62,585 bases of DNA from an uncultured Clostridia bacterium (GCA_946184295.1 CAMHEZ010000009.1:1-62585), one strand, 5' to 3'. Positions 49,670 to 58,994 are shown, counted from the first letter of the stretch. The notes: a model not told the origin generated them from the sequence alone. Program-made: numbers and translations.

Positions 49670-51202
49670 TCATGAATTGCGCCAATAGTCCCTGTCCAGC
49701 GAACGGAACTGCACCGCCTCAGAGATATGGGCCGAATCAATGACATCGCTGCCGTCCAGGTCAGCAATGGTACGCGCCACTTTGACAATTCTGTCATAAG
49801 CACGTCCCGACATATTCAACCGGTCAAAGGCGAGTTTGAGCAAATGGGACGCGCTGTCGGTCATGGCGCATACCTCGTGAAAAATCTGCGGCGTAATCCG
49901 CGCGTTGCAGCTCACTCCCATTCCCGCAAACCGCTCCTGCTGAATCCGACGCGCCGCGTCCACACGCTTTTTGATATCCGCCGAGCATTCGGAAGGAGTG
50001 GCGCGGGATAAATCACTGTAATTGACGGGCGGCACTTCGACATGGATATCAATGCGGTCGAGCAGCGGTCCGGAAATCTTGCCCAGATACCGCTCCACCG
50101 CACCTTTGCGGCAGGTACATTGACGGGTGGGGTGGCCGAAATAGCCGCAGCGGCAGGGGTTCATGGCCGCAATCAATTGAAAATCACAGGGATAGGTAAC
50201 ACGTCCCGTAGAACGCGAAATCGTTACCTCATGATCTTCCAGCGGCTGGCGCAGCATTTCAAGTGTCATGTTGTTAAACTCCGGCAGCTCATCCAGAAAC
50301 AATACGCCGTTATGTGCCAGCGAAACTTCACCGGGACCGGGAATATGCCCGCCGCCCACCAATGCCGCCGATGAGGCGTTATGATGGGGTGAACGGAAAG
50401 GCCGGCGGGATATCAGCTGCACATTGGGCGGCAGAATGCCGGCAACGGAATGAATCTTGGTGGATTGAATGGATTCTTCGAAAGTCATATCGGGCAAAAT
50501 CGACGGCAGCCGCTTGGCCAGCATACTTTTGCCCGAACCCGGCGGGCCGATCAGCAGCACGTTATGACCGCCCGCGGCAGCCACCTCCAGCGCGCGCACC
50601 GAAACGCTTTGTCCGCGCACATCGGCAAAATCGGGATAGGTTTCCCGGGATTCTTCGCTGGGAAAATCCTCTGCTCTGATGGGGTGCAGCATTGTCCGAC
50701 CCGACAAATGCTCTAAAATTTCATCCAGTTTTTCAACGGCATAGATCTCTATGCCGTCAACAATAGACGCCTCTGCCGCGTTGGCCTTGGGAATAAACAG
50801 CGATTGAAATCCCAGATCGCGCGCCTGAATTGCCATGGCGAGCACGCCGCGCACCGAACGGACTTCTCCCGTCAACGACAGTTCCCCGAGAAAAGCACTG
50901 CCTTCGGGTATTTCGTCAATCTGAAGGCTGGCACGCAGAATCGCCATCAGAATGGGAAGATCATACAGCGAGCCCTCCTTGCGGATATTTGCGGGGGCCA
51001 GATTGATCGTAATTTTGGAATAGGGATATTCAAAGCCGCAGTTCTTCAAAGAAGAACGTACCCGGTCACGCGATTCCTTGACCGACGCGTCGGGAAGCCC
51101 TACGATGTCAAAGCCCGGCAGATTCTGGTCAATGTCCGCCTCCACTTTTACGCCGTAGGCGTCAATGCCCAGACAGCCCAGACTGTTCACTACCGCTATC
51201 AT
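49670..51202 (-). CDS. YifB/ComM-family Mg-chelatase-like AAA+ ATPase
   Basis: A 510-residue protein. The N-terminal Lon-like fold (GIDAYGVKVEADIDQNLPGF, SLTGEVRSVRGVLAMA) is followed by the AAA+ core with Walker A LIGPPGSGKSMLAKRLPSIL, RPFRSPHHNASSAALVGGG, Walker B GVLFLDELPEFN and a zinc-finger-like CGYFGHPTRQCTCRKG. In Gram-negatives ComM is a branch-migration helicase in transformation; the role in Firmicutes is less clear. The end segment ARTIADLDGSDVIDSAHISE is typical. Confidence 0.93.
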   Translation of the reverse strand: MIAVVNSLGCLGIDAYGVKVEADIDQNLPGFDIVGLPDASVKESRDRVRSSLKNCGFEYPYSKITINLAPANIRKEGSLYDLPILMAILRASLQIDEIPEGSAFLGELSLTGEVRSVRGVLAMAIQARDLGFQSLFIPKANAAEASIVDGIEIYAVEKLDEILEHLSGRTMLHPIRAEDFPSEESRETYPDFADVRGQSVSVRALEVAAAGGHNVLLIGPPGSGKSMLAKRLPSILPDMTFEESIQSTKIHSVAGILPPNVQLISRRPFRSPHHNASSAALVGGGHIPGPGEVSLAHNGVLFLDELPEFNNMTLEMLRQPLEDHEVTISRSTGRVTYPCDFQLIAAMNPCRCGYFGHPTRQCTCRKGAVERYLGKISGPLLDRIDIHVEVPPVNYSDLSRATPSECSADIKKRVDAARRIQQERFAGMGVSCNARITPQIFHEVCAMTDSASHLLKLAFDRLNMSGRAYDRIVKVARTIADLDGSDVIDSAHISEAVQFRSLDRDYWRNS

Positions 51203-51254
51203 AGATTTGATGGTTCACCCTTTCTTCCGGCCAGGAATGTGAAATCATGCCTGA

Positions 51255-52214
51255 CTAGCTCAATGCACCTTGCCCGATAAATTCCCGAATCAGAGAATCA
51301 GCGGGAATCAACCGTTCGTCCAGATTCTCAAACAGCGCCAGCTTCTTGATATACGCCTGCGCTTCGTCGTAATAGGGGCTATCTGCCCCCAGCGAACTCA
51401 GCAGTTCAATGGCTTTATCGGCAATGGCGTTGACTTCGTAAATGTGCAGGGAATTGATGGTGACATTGACCAGCCGTTTGTAAGGCTGTATGTATAGTTC
51501 TTCCCCGCGCACCACCTGCGGCCACATCTCAAACGTACGCTCGGGGCCGCTGTCACGGAATTTGTAATCGCGCACCAGACGGCGCAGAAACCGGATCTGC
51601 TTGGAGGAAATTACCTCGTCATCGCCTTCCTTGATGCCCTGTTTGACACTGATATAGATTTTGACCATCTTATCGTCGGGCAGGCAATCAGTGACAAGCG
51701 GATTCAGCGCGTGAATGCCTTCCACAATAATCACGTCGTTTTCCCCGACTGTCAGCGGATAACGCTCCGGCGCCGGACTCTTAGAGGGAAAATCAAAGCG
51801 CGGCATGAGACAGTGTCCCTCCGTGAGCAGGCTGGTCAGGCATGCCTGCATCAGCTCGATATCGAGCGCGTAGACCGATTCATAATCATACACCCCATTG
51901 GGCAGCAGGGGAGCCTGCCCCTCCCCTTTGAAGAAATCGTCGAGCGACAGCCGCACGGCATTGGCGCCCGATTGCTTGACGCGTGACACGATCATATTGG
52001 CGGAGGTGGTCTTGCCCGAACTGGACGGACCGGCAAGCATGATGAGTTTGCGCCCGCTGCCCGTAGACATCACGAAATCGGCAATCTCATTGATACGCTT
52101 GCGGTATTGCTCCTCCATCTGGCGAATCAGCTCATAGGGGGAATTGACTACGGCGTTGTTGATGTGGCGCAGACGCTCGGTGTATCGGATGTAGTAATCA
52201 ACAAAATTTATCAT
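51255..52214 (-). CDS. Nucleoside kinase, uridine-kinase/phosphoribulokinase family
   Basis: A 319-residue P-loop kinase. Walker A LAGPSSSGKTTSANMI is followed by LSLDDFFKGEGQAP, a DFF motif typical of the family, FDFPSKSPA and IIVEGIHALNPLV. Many clostridial relatives carry an N-terminal TGS/threonyl-tRNA-synthetase-like half and are about 550 residues long; here only the kinase half plus 45 leading residues is present. Its start overlaps the end of hemZ by 17 bp, so the two genes are coupled. The phosphate acceptor (uridine or cytidine) is inferred. Confidence 0.85.
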   Translation of the reverse strand: MINFVDYYIRYTERLRHINNAVVNSPYELIRQMEEQYRKRINEIADFVMSTGSGRKLIMLAGPSSSGKTTSANMIVSRVKQSGANAVRLSLDDFFKGEGQAPLLPNGVYDYESVYALDIELMQACLTSLLTEGHCLMPRFDFPSKSPAPERYPLTVGENDVIIVEGIHALNPLVTDCLPDDKMVKIYISVKQGIKEGDDEVISSKQIRFLRRLVRDYKFRDSGPERTFEMWPQVVRGEELYIQPYKRLVNVTINSLHIYEVNAIADKAIELLSSLGADSPYYDEAQAYIKKLALFENLDERLIPADSLIREFIGQGALS

Positions 52215-53655
52215 AAAACTCGGTGATACCCTTCTTTCTCTCCATCATTTCGTCAAAGCGTGAGATGTATTCATAGGGATATTTGAAGTTAAAGATGCGC
52301 TCGATATTGTTGACATGCGGCTGCTTGAGCTTGGTCACCGCGCCGCCGCCAACCGCCAGAATGGTATGGGTCTCGTCCATGATAAAGACGTTGTAAACCC
52401 CTTCACTGCCCGGCTTTGACCAGCCGACGTTCTCGAGATTGCCCACCATGCCCGACTGCCGATAGAGATAGTACGGCTCATAGCCTGTCGCGGTCAGCCG
52501 CTGCTGACCGTAATCCAGCATTTGCGCGGCCAATGCACCTTCCGCGTTGTACTCTGCAATATGCCCGGTCACAAGCCGCGCCGCCCGCTTCATCGCGAGC
52601 ACGTGGACAGTAACGGATTCCGGGTCAAGCGCAATCACACCGTCCACCGTGCGGTGGTAAGACTCCAATGTGTCGCCCTGCAACCCGGCGATCAAGTCCA
52701 TATTGATATTCTCAAAGCCTGCCGCTTTGGCCCAGTCCATCGCCTGATACACCTGCTCTACCGTATGGCGGCGGCCAATGGAACGGAGAATGCCGTCATT
52801 GAGCGTCTGGGGATTGATGCTCACGCGCCCTACTCCGCTGCGGCGAATGGCAGCGAGTTTTTCGGGGGTGACGGTATCCGGACGGCCCGCTTCGACTGTA
52901 AATTCATGCACATGCGACAGATCAAAACACCGTGTCACAGCGTCCAGAACAGTCTCGAGCTGCTCAGCCGAAAGCGTCGTAGGAGTGCCTCCGCCCATAT
53001 AGACCGATTCCAGCCGCAAACTAAGCGATCGGGCAATCTCCGCCGTGATCTCGATTTCTCTGACCAGCAGCTCTACATACTGCGGAATCAGCTTGGCCGC
53101 GTGTTCGATTGACTGCGAGACAAAGGAACAGTAGCTGCACCGCGACGGACAAAACGGTACCGAGAGATACAGACTGAAAGAGTTGTCCTGCGACAGTGCG
53201 AGGATTTTATCTTCATTACGAACCGTGTGCCGTCCCAAGGCAATCTTCTTCTCCGACACCAGATAATCTTCGCGAAAACGCCGTTCCGCCTCTTCCGCGC
53301 CGTATTCATGTGTCAGCATACGCAGCAGCTTCATGGGGCGGATACCTGTCAGCAGTCCCCACGGGGGATTAAATCCCGTCAGCGCCGTAAACTGACGGCA
53401 GAGCATCTGGGCGACAGTCAATTCACAGAAGTTCTTATCCACTGCCTGTGCTTCTTCAACGGTCGCCTCGTCATAAAATTCCCGCTCCCCCAGCTTCAGT
53501 TTGGATGAAAGCAGCCGGCCCTGCCAGCGCACCTCTATTCTGAGCGCGTCCGGATCGTCCGCCTCCCGTTCGTTCATCTTCTGGTCGGGAAAAAACACCC
53601 GCGCCAGCTTTTCATACTCGTACCGCGATTTGATACCGTCGGTGATGATATACAT
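52198..53655 (-). CDS. hemZ: HemZ-type coproporphyrinogen dehydrogenase-like radical SAM protein
   Basis: A 485-residue radical SAM enzyme. The motif CxxxCxxC is in SVPFCPSRCSYCSFVSQ; YMGGGTPTTLSAEQLETVL, GRVSINPQTLND and MDLIAGLQGD follow in the order expected for the HemN/HemW superfamily. The N-terminal 150 residues (RIEVRWQGRLLSSKLK, PWGLLTGIRPMKL) are specific to HemZ. Proposed to act in oxygen-independent heme synthesis, but no other heme genes are in the window, so the reaction is uncertain. Confidence 0.9.
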   Translation of the reverse strand: MYIITDGIKSRYEYEKLARVFFPDQKMNEREADDPDALRIEVRWQGRLLSSKLKLGEREFYDEATVEEAQAVDKNFCELTVAQMLCRQFTALTGFNPPWGLLTGIRPMKLLRMLTHEYGAEEAERRFREDYLVSEKKIALGRHTVRNEDKILALSQDNSFSLYLSVPFCPSRCSYCSFVSQSIEHAAKLIPQYVELLVREIEITAEIARSLSLRLESVYMGGGTPTTLSAEQLETVLDAVTRCFDLSHVHEFTVEAGRPDTVTPEKLAAIRRSGVGRVSINPQTLNDGILRSIGRRHTVEQVYQAMDWAKAAGFENINMDLIAGLQGDTLESYHRTVDGVIALDPESVTVHVLAMKRAARLVTGHIAEYNAEGALAAQMLDYGQQRLTATGYEPYYLYRQSGMVGNLENVGWSKPGSEGVYNVFIMDETHTILAVGGGAVTKLKQPHVNNIERIFNFKYPYEYISRFDEMMERKKGITEFYDKFC

Positions 53656-53697
53656 GATATTGTCAACCTCGTTTATTTGCGTTGTCAGTCACTGGCA

Positions 53698-54324
53698 TTA
53701 GCCGATATACGGATTGCACTCCCGCTCGTGGGATAGAGTGGTGTGCTGATAATGTCCGGTATAGACAAGGTAGTCTCCCTCCAGTCCCAGCAGCCTGTTA
53801 AGCGACTGACGCATCAGACGCAGACTGCCGCCGGGAAAATCCGTGCGTCCGACCGATTCATAAAATAACGTATCCCCCGCGAATATCACGCCTTCCGCGC
53901 GATAGCAGCAGCTTCCCGCCGTATGCCCCGGCGTGTGCAGCACGGTGAACACCGTCTCCCCCACATGAAAAGTCTGGCCGTCGGTAAACCGGATATCCGC
54001 TTCGGGATAAATCGTCTTGCAGCCGCCCAAGGGGCCGGAGAGATTGACATACGGGTCGCGCAGCCCCGGCGCGTCGTCCTTGTGAATCGCAACAGGTGCG
54101 TCGATCAGCTCCTTGACACGACTGACGGCTCCCACATGATCAAAGTGGCAGTGGGTCAGCAGAATATAATCAAATTTATCAACGCCCGCCTCTTCAATGG
54201 CATCACGCAGCGCATCGTTCATGGCCCCGGGATCAATCATCGCACACCGGCCCGTCGCCTCATCACGTACAATAAAACAATTGGCCTCCATCGGCCCCAC
54301 GACAATTTTTTTGGTTGTTATCAT
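53698..54324 (-). CDS. Glyoxalase-II-like metallo-beta-lactamase-fold hydrolase
   Basis: A 208-residue hydrolase with the full metal motif LLTHCHFDHVGAV, the His in LHTPGHTAGSCCY, the Asp in IFAGDTLFYESVGRTDFPGG and the last His in YTGHYQHTTLSHERECNPY. The LFxxSVGRTDxxGG segment is typical of the small YcbL-like glyoxalase II group. The substrate is unknown. It lies 18 bp after a paralogue (54343-54984). Confidence 0.9.
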   Translation of the reverse strand: MITTKKIVVGPMEANCFIVRDEATGRCAMIDPGAMNDALRDAIEEAGVDKFDYILLTHCHFDHVGAVSRVKELIDAPVAIHKDDAPGLRDPYVNLSGPLGGCKTIYPEADIRFTDGQTFHVGETVFTVLHTPGHTAGSCCYRAEGVIFAGDTLFYESVGRTDFPGGSLRLMRQSLNRLLGLEGDYLVYTGHYQHTTLSHERECNPYIG

Positions 54325-54342
54325 CAGATACGCTCTCCTTAC

Positions 54343-54984
54343 TCATTGCAAATGACCGCAGTTGAAAAACGGATTATGTATCCGCTCATAGGCCAGTGTC
54401 GTTGCTGCTCCATGCCCCGGACAAATGCGATAATCGCCCTCTAACGCCGTCAGCCTTTGCAGTGACTGCGCCATTTGCAGCGCGTCACCGGTGGGCAGAT
54501 TGGTTTTACCCACGCTCTCCCGAAAAAGCGTATCTCCCGCAAATATCGTATGATCGGTGATATAACAGCAGCTTCCTACCGTATGACCCGGCGTATGCAG
54601 CACCGTGAAAACCGTCTCTCCCAACAGGATATGCTGCCCGTCAATCAGACGGATATCGGCTGGGGGATAAACAGTGCTTTCGCGGCCATGTGCGCCGGTG
54701 CGGTTGACAATCGGAATGCCCAGTCCCGGTGCGTCGTCGGCATAAATTCCAATCAGCGCACCCGTTATTTTACGTATCTCCCACGCGGCTGCCACATGGT
54801 CATAATGGCAGTGGGTCAGCAAAATCCGGTCAATCCGTTCTTTACCCACTTGTTCGATGGCGGCACAAAGCGTGTCGGTTATTTCACCGGGATCGATGAC
54901 GGCGCAGCACCCTGTCGCTTCATCTTGGCAAATGTAGCAATTCGTCTGTTTGTCACTGACGACAATTTTGGTAACGGTCATCAT
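54343..54984 (-). CDS. Glyoxalase-II-like metallo-beta-lactamase-fold hydrolase, tandem paralogue
   Basis: A 213-residue paralogue of the next gene downstream, with the same motifs: LLTHCHYDHVAAA, LHTPGHTVGSCCY, IFAGDTLFRESVGKTNLPTG and CPGHGAATTLAYERIHNPF. The pair is clearly related along its whole length but strongly diverged, which suggests an old tandem duplication with separate substrates. GGAGAG lies before the ATG. Confidence 0.9.
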   Translation of the reverse strand: MMTVTKIVVSDKQTNCYICQDEATGCCAVIDPGEITDTLCAAIEQVGKERIDRILLTHCHYDHVAAAWEIRKITGALIGIYADDAPGLGIPIVNRTGAHGRESTVYPPADIRLIDGQHILLGETVFTVLHTPGHTVGSCCYITDHTIFAGDTLFRESVGKTNLPTGDALQMAQSLQRLTALEGDYRICPGHGAATTLAYERIHNPFFNCGHLQ

Positions 54985-55013
54985 CGTTTTTCTCTCCTTT
55001 ATCCGGCTTAGCC

Positions 55014-55487
55014 TTACCTGTCGTGACGTGATTTTTTTAACTCGTCGGAATCCAGCAGTATCGTCACGGGGCCGTCGTTGAGCAGTTCGACCTTCATATC
55101 CGCACCGAATACGCCCGTCTGCACATTGGCAATCCCGTACTCATTCCGCAGCAACGATACGAAGTATTCGTACAACTCATTGGCTTCGGCGGGCGGCGCG
55201 GCATTGGTAAAGCTGGGACGGTTGCCGCGGCGGCAGTCAGCATAAAGTGTAAACTGGGAAATCACCAGCACCGAACCGTCAATATCCGACAGCGCCATGT
55301 TCATTTTGTCATTGTCATCACAGAAAATCCGCATACCCGCCGTCTTTTTGGCCAGCAACTGCGCGTCTTCCCGGGTATCCCCCTGACCGGCTCCAAACAA
55401 AATCAGGAATCCCTGTCCGATCTTTCCTTTTACTGTTCCGTCAATGGTGACGGAAGCGTACTTGACGCGCTGAATGACTGCACGCAT
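55014..55487 (-). CDS. dtd: D-aminoacyl-tRNA deacylase
   Basis: Removes D-amino acids and glycine mischarged on tRNA. Seen: [17 protein letters not shown] at the N-terminus, the catalytic [17 protein letters not shown] and the late [19 protein letters not shown] containing the GxxGxxM-type and NxGPVT motifs. At 157 residues it is slightly longer than usual. An ATG three codons upstream (55496) is also possible; I prefer 55487 by family alignment, although the ribosome site spacing suits neither well. Confidence 0.95.
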   Translation of the reverse strand: MRAVIQRVKYASVTIDGTVKGKIGQGFLILFGAGQGDTREDAQLLAKKTAGMRIFCDDNDKMNMALSDIDGSVLVISQFTLYADCRRGNRPSFTNAAPPAEANELYEYFVSLLRNEYGIANVQTGVFGADMKVELLNDGPVTILLDSDELKKSRHDR

Positions 55488-55519
55488 GTTCTCCATCAGC
55501 TCCTACGCATTTAAGATAC

Positions 55520-55554
55520 AAAAAACCGACTGCCTGCACATTCACAGACAGTCG
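55520..55554 (-). terminator. Terminator of the DtxR/MntR-like gene
   Basis: On the minus strand CGACTGTCTG pairs with CAGGCAGTCG with one mismatch, then TTTTTTG. Confidence 0.85.
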
Positions 55555-55564
55555 ATTCAGGGAT

Positions 55565-55954
55565 TCACTGTTGCATCTCGCTTTTCAGCTTTTCATACTG
55601 TCCCTTGATAGCCAGAAAGGTGTCATGGCTCAAGATATGCTCGATTTTGCAGGCATCTTTCGCCGCCGTCTCCGGATCAACACCCAACAGCTCAAAATAC
55701 TCTGAAACAACACAATGCCGCTCATAAATCTTGTCGGCAACAGCAAAACCATCATCAGTCAGCGTAATAAAGCCGCCCTCGTCCATATGAATGTAACCGT
55801 TCTCGCGCAAATGCTTCATGGCAACGCTCACGCTCGGCTTGGAAAAACCCAGCTCATTGGCGATGTCGATGGAGCGCACAGAACCTTTGCGCTTGCTGAT
55901 AATCAAAATAGACTCCAGATAATCCTCGGCCGATGCCCTGATATTCATGCTCAA
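55565..55954 (-). CDS. DtxR/MntR-family metal-dependent regulator
   Basis: A 129-residue regulator. The winged-helix domain (SAEDYLESILIISKRKGSVR, IANELGFSKPSVSVAMKHL, NGYIHMDEGGFITLT) is followed by the dimerisation/metal domain with ERHCVVSEYFELLG and IEHILSHDTFLAI. A Cys replaces one residue near the first metal-site His, and EHxxSHDTF carries further ligands. It has no SH3-like domain, like MntR. The start is probably a TTG behind AGAGGCG. Mn or Fe specificity cannot be read. No transporter is adjacent; autoregulation is suggested by a palindrome at its promoter. Confidence 0.9.
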   Translation of the reverse strand: MSMNIRASAEDYLESILIISKRKGSVRSIDIANELGFSKPSVSVAMKHLRENGYIHMDEGGFITLTDDGFAVADKIYERHCVVSEYFELLGVDPETAAKDACKIEHILSHDTFLAIKGQYEKLKSEMQQ

Positions 55955-55984
55955 TGAAATGACGCCTCTTTCCTGTAATCAAAG

Positions 55985-56035
55985 GTTGCTGTAAGATTAC
56001 AGTAGCATTATACACTATTTTTTTGACAATTACAA
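55985..56035 (-). promoter_or_regulatory. Promoter and candidate operator of the DtxR/MntR-like gene
   Basis: On the minus strand TTGTAA (56030-56035), a 17-bp spacer and TATAAT (56007-56012). Immediately downstream is the palindrome CTGTAAGATTACAG (55989-56002; plus strand), with weaker symmetry out to 55985-56006, well placed to block transcription. Confidence 0.65.
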
Positions 56036-56087
56036 CAATGATTCCGGTTAATTTTTCATGAATAGAAAACCGCTGTCCGTCCATGAC

Positions 56088-57218
56088 CTATTTAAAGTAC
56101 ATGTAAAGGCGACATTGCAGCATACCGTTGTAAAGCTTGCGTTGCTTGTCGCACTTGCGGCCAAAGAAATGCTCAAATTCCTCATCGGGCGTGATAACGG
56201 CATAGCTCCAGCCCTCGCGCCGCTCGAAGCGTTCGCCCATTGTCTTGTAAATGCCGCGTGCCTCTTCTTCTGTGAGCAGGCGTTCGCCATAAGGAGGATT
56301 GCACACCACCACACCGCGTTCGCCGTCCGGCTTGAAGTCTCTGATATCCCGCTGCGCAAAGCTGATCCGCTTGGACATGCCCGCCTTGTAGGCATTTTCC
56401 TTGGCCAGTTCAATGACGCTGCCGTCGATATCATAGCCGCACGCGCTGAATTTTGCGTCACGGTTGATGAGATCCTTGGCCCGTTCCCGCTCACTGCGCC
56501 ACGCCTCCGGGGAAATCTGGCGCCAATGCTCCGCCACGAATGACCGCCGCAGCCCCGGCGCGACGTTCAGCGCTTTCATGGCCGATTCAATCAGAATCGT
56601 GCCCGAGCCGCAGCAAGGGTCTATCACATGAGAATCCCGCCGCACAAAGGCAATATCCGCCATCGCTGCTGCCAACGTCTCCTTGATGGGGGCAATGGCA
56701 CCGTTGGGACGGTAGCCGCGCTTGTGCAGCCCCGGGCCTGACGTATCCAGCATGAGCAGCACACTGTCCTTCATGATAAGGAACTGTATGCGGTGGAGCG
56801 CGCCGGTTTCCTCAAACCAGCCGAGAGAGTATTTCACTTTCAGACGCTCGACCACCGCTTTTTTGATGATCTTCTGACAGTCCGGCACCGAGTGCAGTTT
56901 GGAACTCAGCGAACTACCCTTGACCGGGAACGCGTCCGATTTGCCGATCCAGCGCTCCCACGGCAGTGCCTTGGTCTTTTCAAATAATTCTTCAAAGGTG
57001 ACAGCTTCGAAGCGCCCCATGACGATGCCGATTCTCTCGGAATAGCGGCAGTTGAGATTGGCGCGCACCAGCATATTCTCATCGCCCTCGAAAAAAACCC
57101 TGCCGTTCTCAGCGGCCACATTCTGTGCGTCCATACGTCGCAGCTCACCCGCCGCTAACCCTTCCAGTCCCAGCAGGCAGGGCGCGGCCATCCTGATAGT
57201 CGTACTCTCCAAATTCAT
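56088..57218 (-). CDS. THUMP-domain class I RNA methyltransferase (RlmL/YpsC type)
   Basis: A 376-residue methyltransferase. The N-terminal THUMP/ferredoxin-like region (CLLGLEGLAAGELRRMDAQN to about residue 165) binds RNA; the SAM fold follows with VIDPCCGSGTILIESAM and the catalytic VVCNPPYGERL. The family modifies guanine N2 in 23S rRNA. The ATG at 57218 follows AAAAGGACGG; the frame is open to 57266 but overlaps the upstream gene. It ends close to the DtxR/MntR-like promoter. Confidence 0.93.
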   Translation of the reverse strand: MNLESTTIRMAAPCLLGLEGLAAGELRRMDAQNVAAENGRVFFEGDENMLVRANLNCRYSERIGIVMGRFEAVTFEELFEKTKALPWERWIGKSDAFPVKGSSLSSKLHSVPDCQKIIKKAVVERLKVKYSLGWFEETGALHRIQFLIMKDSVLLMLDTSGPGLHKRGYRPNGAIAPIKETLAAAMADIAFVRRDSHVIDPCCGSGTILIESAMKALNVAPGLRRSFVAEHWRQISPEAWRSERERAKDLINRDAKFSACGYDIDGSVIELAKENAYKAGMSKRISFAQRDIRDFKPDGERGVVVCNPPYGERLLTEEEARGIYKTMGERFERREGWSYAVITPDEEFEHFFGRKCDKQRKLYNGMLQCRLYMYFK

Positions 57219-57262
57219 AAACCGTCCTTTTTCTATGTTGCTGCGCGAAATCATAACGAAGC

Positions 57263-57733
57263 TCACTCGCTCGCGACAATATTGTTCCAGCGGTAAATCA
57301 CATCATCCGTAGAGATAATCATGACACATTCGCGACTGTAGGGTCGCTTCTTAAACCACAGTTCACATTCAAACACAATGGAATCGTAGCCCTGATAGAC
57401 ATACAGAAATTCCAGCGTTCTGCCTTTCTCATTGATTTTACGCATGAGCTTTTTGAGGCTAAATTCCTTGCGGACAACTTTGCCGTGCTTCTTGGGTACA
57501 AAGACATAAAAGGTAAAATCACATGCGGGATCGTCGCTGAGCAGACGAATGTCCATGCGCGATTGGTCGGTATCCAGCACCCTGTCTTTTCCGTTCGGTC
57601 TGTCGTTATCGTAAATGCTGAACCCGTCCTCAAATTCAAATTGCAGCACGCCTTTTTTCAGATAGATTTTCGTGGCCCTGCAGTCGTGCAGGCTGATATT
57701 GCCGTTTTCGTTGCGGTCAAAAAATTTATACAT
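57263..57733 (-). CDS. Conserved-looking protein of unknown function
   Basis: A 156-residue protein from the ATG at 57733 behind AGGGGG (the frame opens at 57790, overlapping the U32 gene). It opens MYKFFDRNENGNISLHDC and is beta-rich, with FEFEDGFSIYDND, FYVFVPKKHGKVVRKEF and a C-terminal RECVMIISTDDVIYRWNNI. There is no signal peptide or membrane segment. I do not recognise a family. It lies 7 bp after the U32 peptidase gene and 44 bp before the methyltransferase, so it is probably in the same transcript. Confidence 0.75.
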   Translation of the reverse strand: MYKFFDRNENGNISLHDCRATKIYLKKGVLQFEFEDGFSIYDNDRPNGKDRVLDTDQSRMDIRLLSDDPACDFTFYVFVPKKHGKVVRKEFSLKKLMRKINEKGRTLEFLYVYQGYDSIVFECELWFKKRPYSRECVMIISTDDVIYRWNNIVASE

Positions 57734-57740
57734 GATTTCA

Positions 57741-58976
57741 TTACCCCCTGATTCTGACAAAGGAACCTTTAGCAATCGGCTCTCCGTCATACGGTATTTT
57801 CACCGTCATGGTTGCGTGAGGCGCGGATTCTATCGCGCTGCCCTCGCTATTGAACATCTCGGTAACCGGCAGTAAAAAAGGCGGTTTTCCGGGCGGCATG
57901 ACGTCCAGCGTATCGCCCACGCAAAATTTGTTGCGCTGACTGAGCGTCACAAATCCGCCGCCGCAGTCCTCCACCATGCCCGCAACCTTGTATTCCCGGA
58001 CATAGCCGCCGTTTTCCAGCACTTGTCCCGGCTCGCTGCCGAGATAGAAGCCGGTCGAATATTCCCGGTGGCTGACCTTGCGCAGCTCGTCGAGAATGAC
58101 GGCATTCGGACGATAGTTGGGTGACGGATTATCATAATAGCCGTCGATGGCCTGCCGATAAGCATTTGTCACCGCCGCCGTGTAGTAGGCGGATTTGGCG
58201 CGTCCCTCCAGCTTGAAGGACGTAATCCCGCACGCCATCAGCTGCGGAATATACTCTATCATACACATATCGCGGGAGTTCATGATGTGAGTACCCTTGT
58301 CCTCAAAAATCTCGAATTGCTGCCCCGGACGCTTTTCCTCAGTAAGATAGTATTTCCAACGACAAGGCTGAGCGCAGTCGCCGCGGTTGGCGTCCCGCCC
58401 CGTCAGATAGCTCGACAGCAAACACCGTCCCGAAAACGACACACACATCGAACCGTGGACGAAGGCCTCGATTTCCAACTCCTTGGGCGTTTTCGCCCTC
58501 AATGCGGCGATTTCGTCAAAATGCAGCTCCCGCGCCAGCACCACACGCGCCGCGCCCATGTGATAAAATTCGCTTGCAGTGGCATAATTGGCAACGCCAG
58601 CCTGCGTGGAAATATGAATATGTACCCTTGGCGCCACTTTCTGTGCCAGACGCATCACACCGATGTCCGCCACAATAAAGGCGTCTACCCCTGCGTCCGC
58701 CGCAGCCTCCAGAAAGGCGGGAAGCTTTTCCACCTCGTTGTTGTGCGGAATGGTGTTGCAGGTCAGATACACCTTCACACCCGCCGCATGGGCAAATTTT
58801 ACGGCCTCCACAAGCTGCTCCCGGGTGAAATTGTTGGCACCCGCCCGCATACCGAACATCGTCCCGGCGAGATACACCGCGTCCGCTCCATACATCACCG
58901 CGCATTTCAGCCGCTCAATATCGCCCGCAGGCGACAGAAGTTCCACGCGGTTTTCCTCTTGGTTCGTATTTGACAT
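57741..58976 (-). CDS. U32-family peptidase/RNA-hydroxylation-type protein
   Basis: A 411-residue member of peptidase family U32. Seen: the N-terminal VELLSPAGDIERLKCAVMYG, IHISTQAGVAN, the family signature EAFVHGSMCVSFSGRC, the Cys-rich RGDCAQPCRWKYYL and TSFKLEGRAKSAYY. The conserved cysteines may hold an iron-sulfur cluster. Some U32 proteins (RlhA, TrhP) act in RNA hydroxylation and others were described as collagenases, so the reaction here is open. AAGGAAC lies upstream of the ATG. Confidence 0.93.
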   Translation of the reverse strand: MSNTNQEENRVELLSPAGDIERLKCAVMYGADAVYLAGTMFGMRAGANNFTREQLVEAVKFAHAAGVKVYLTCNTIPHNNEVEKLPAFLEAAADAGVDAFIVADIGVMRLAQKVAPRVHIHISTQAGVANYATASEFYHMGAARVVLARELHFDEIAALRAKTPKELEIEAFVHGSMCVSFSGRCLLSSYLTGRDANRGDCAQPCRWKYYLTEEKRPGQQFEIFEDKGTHIMNSRDMCMIEYIPQLMACGITSFKLEGRAKSAYYTAAVTNAYRQAIDGYYDNPSPNYRPNAVILDELRKVSHREYSTGFYLGSEPGQVLENGGYVREYKVAGMVEDCGGGFVTLSQRNKFCVGDTLDVMPPGKPPFLLPVTEMFNSEGSAIESAPHATMTVKIPYDGEPIAKGSFVRIRG

Positions 58977-58994
58977 TTCTGTTGTTCCTTTATA

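Noticed and set aside
49528-49743. 71-codon plus-strand frame
   Set aside because: No ribosome site; antisense overlap with comM; no recognisable motif.
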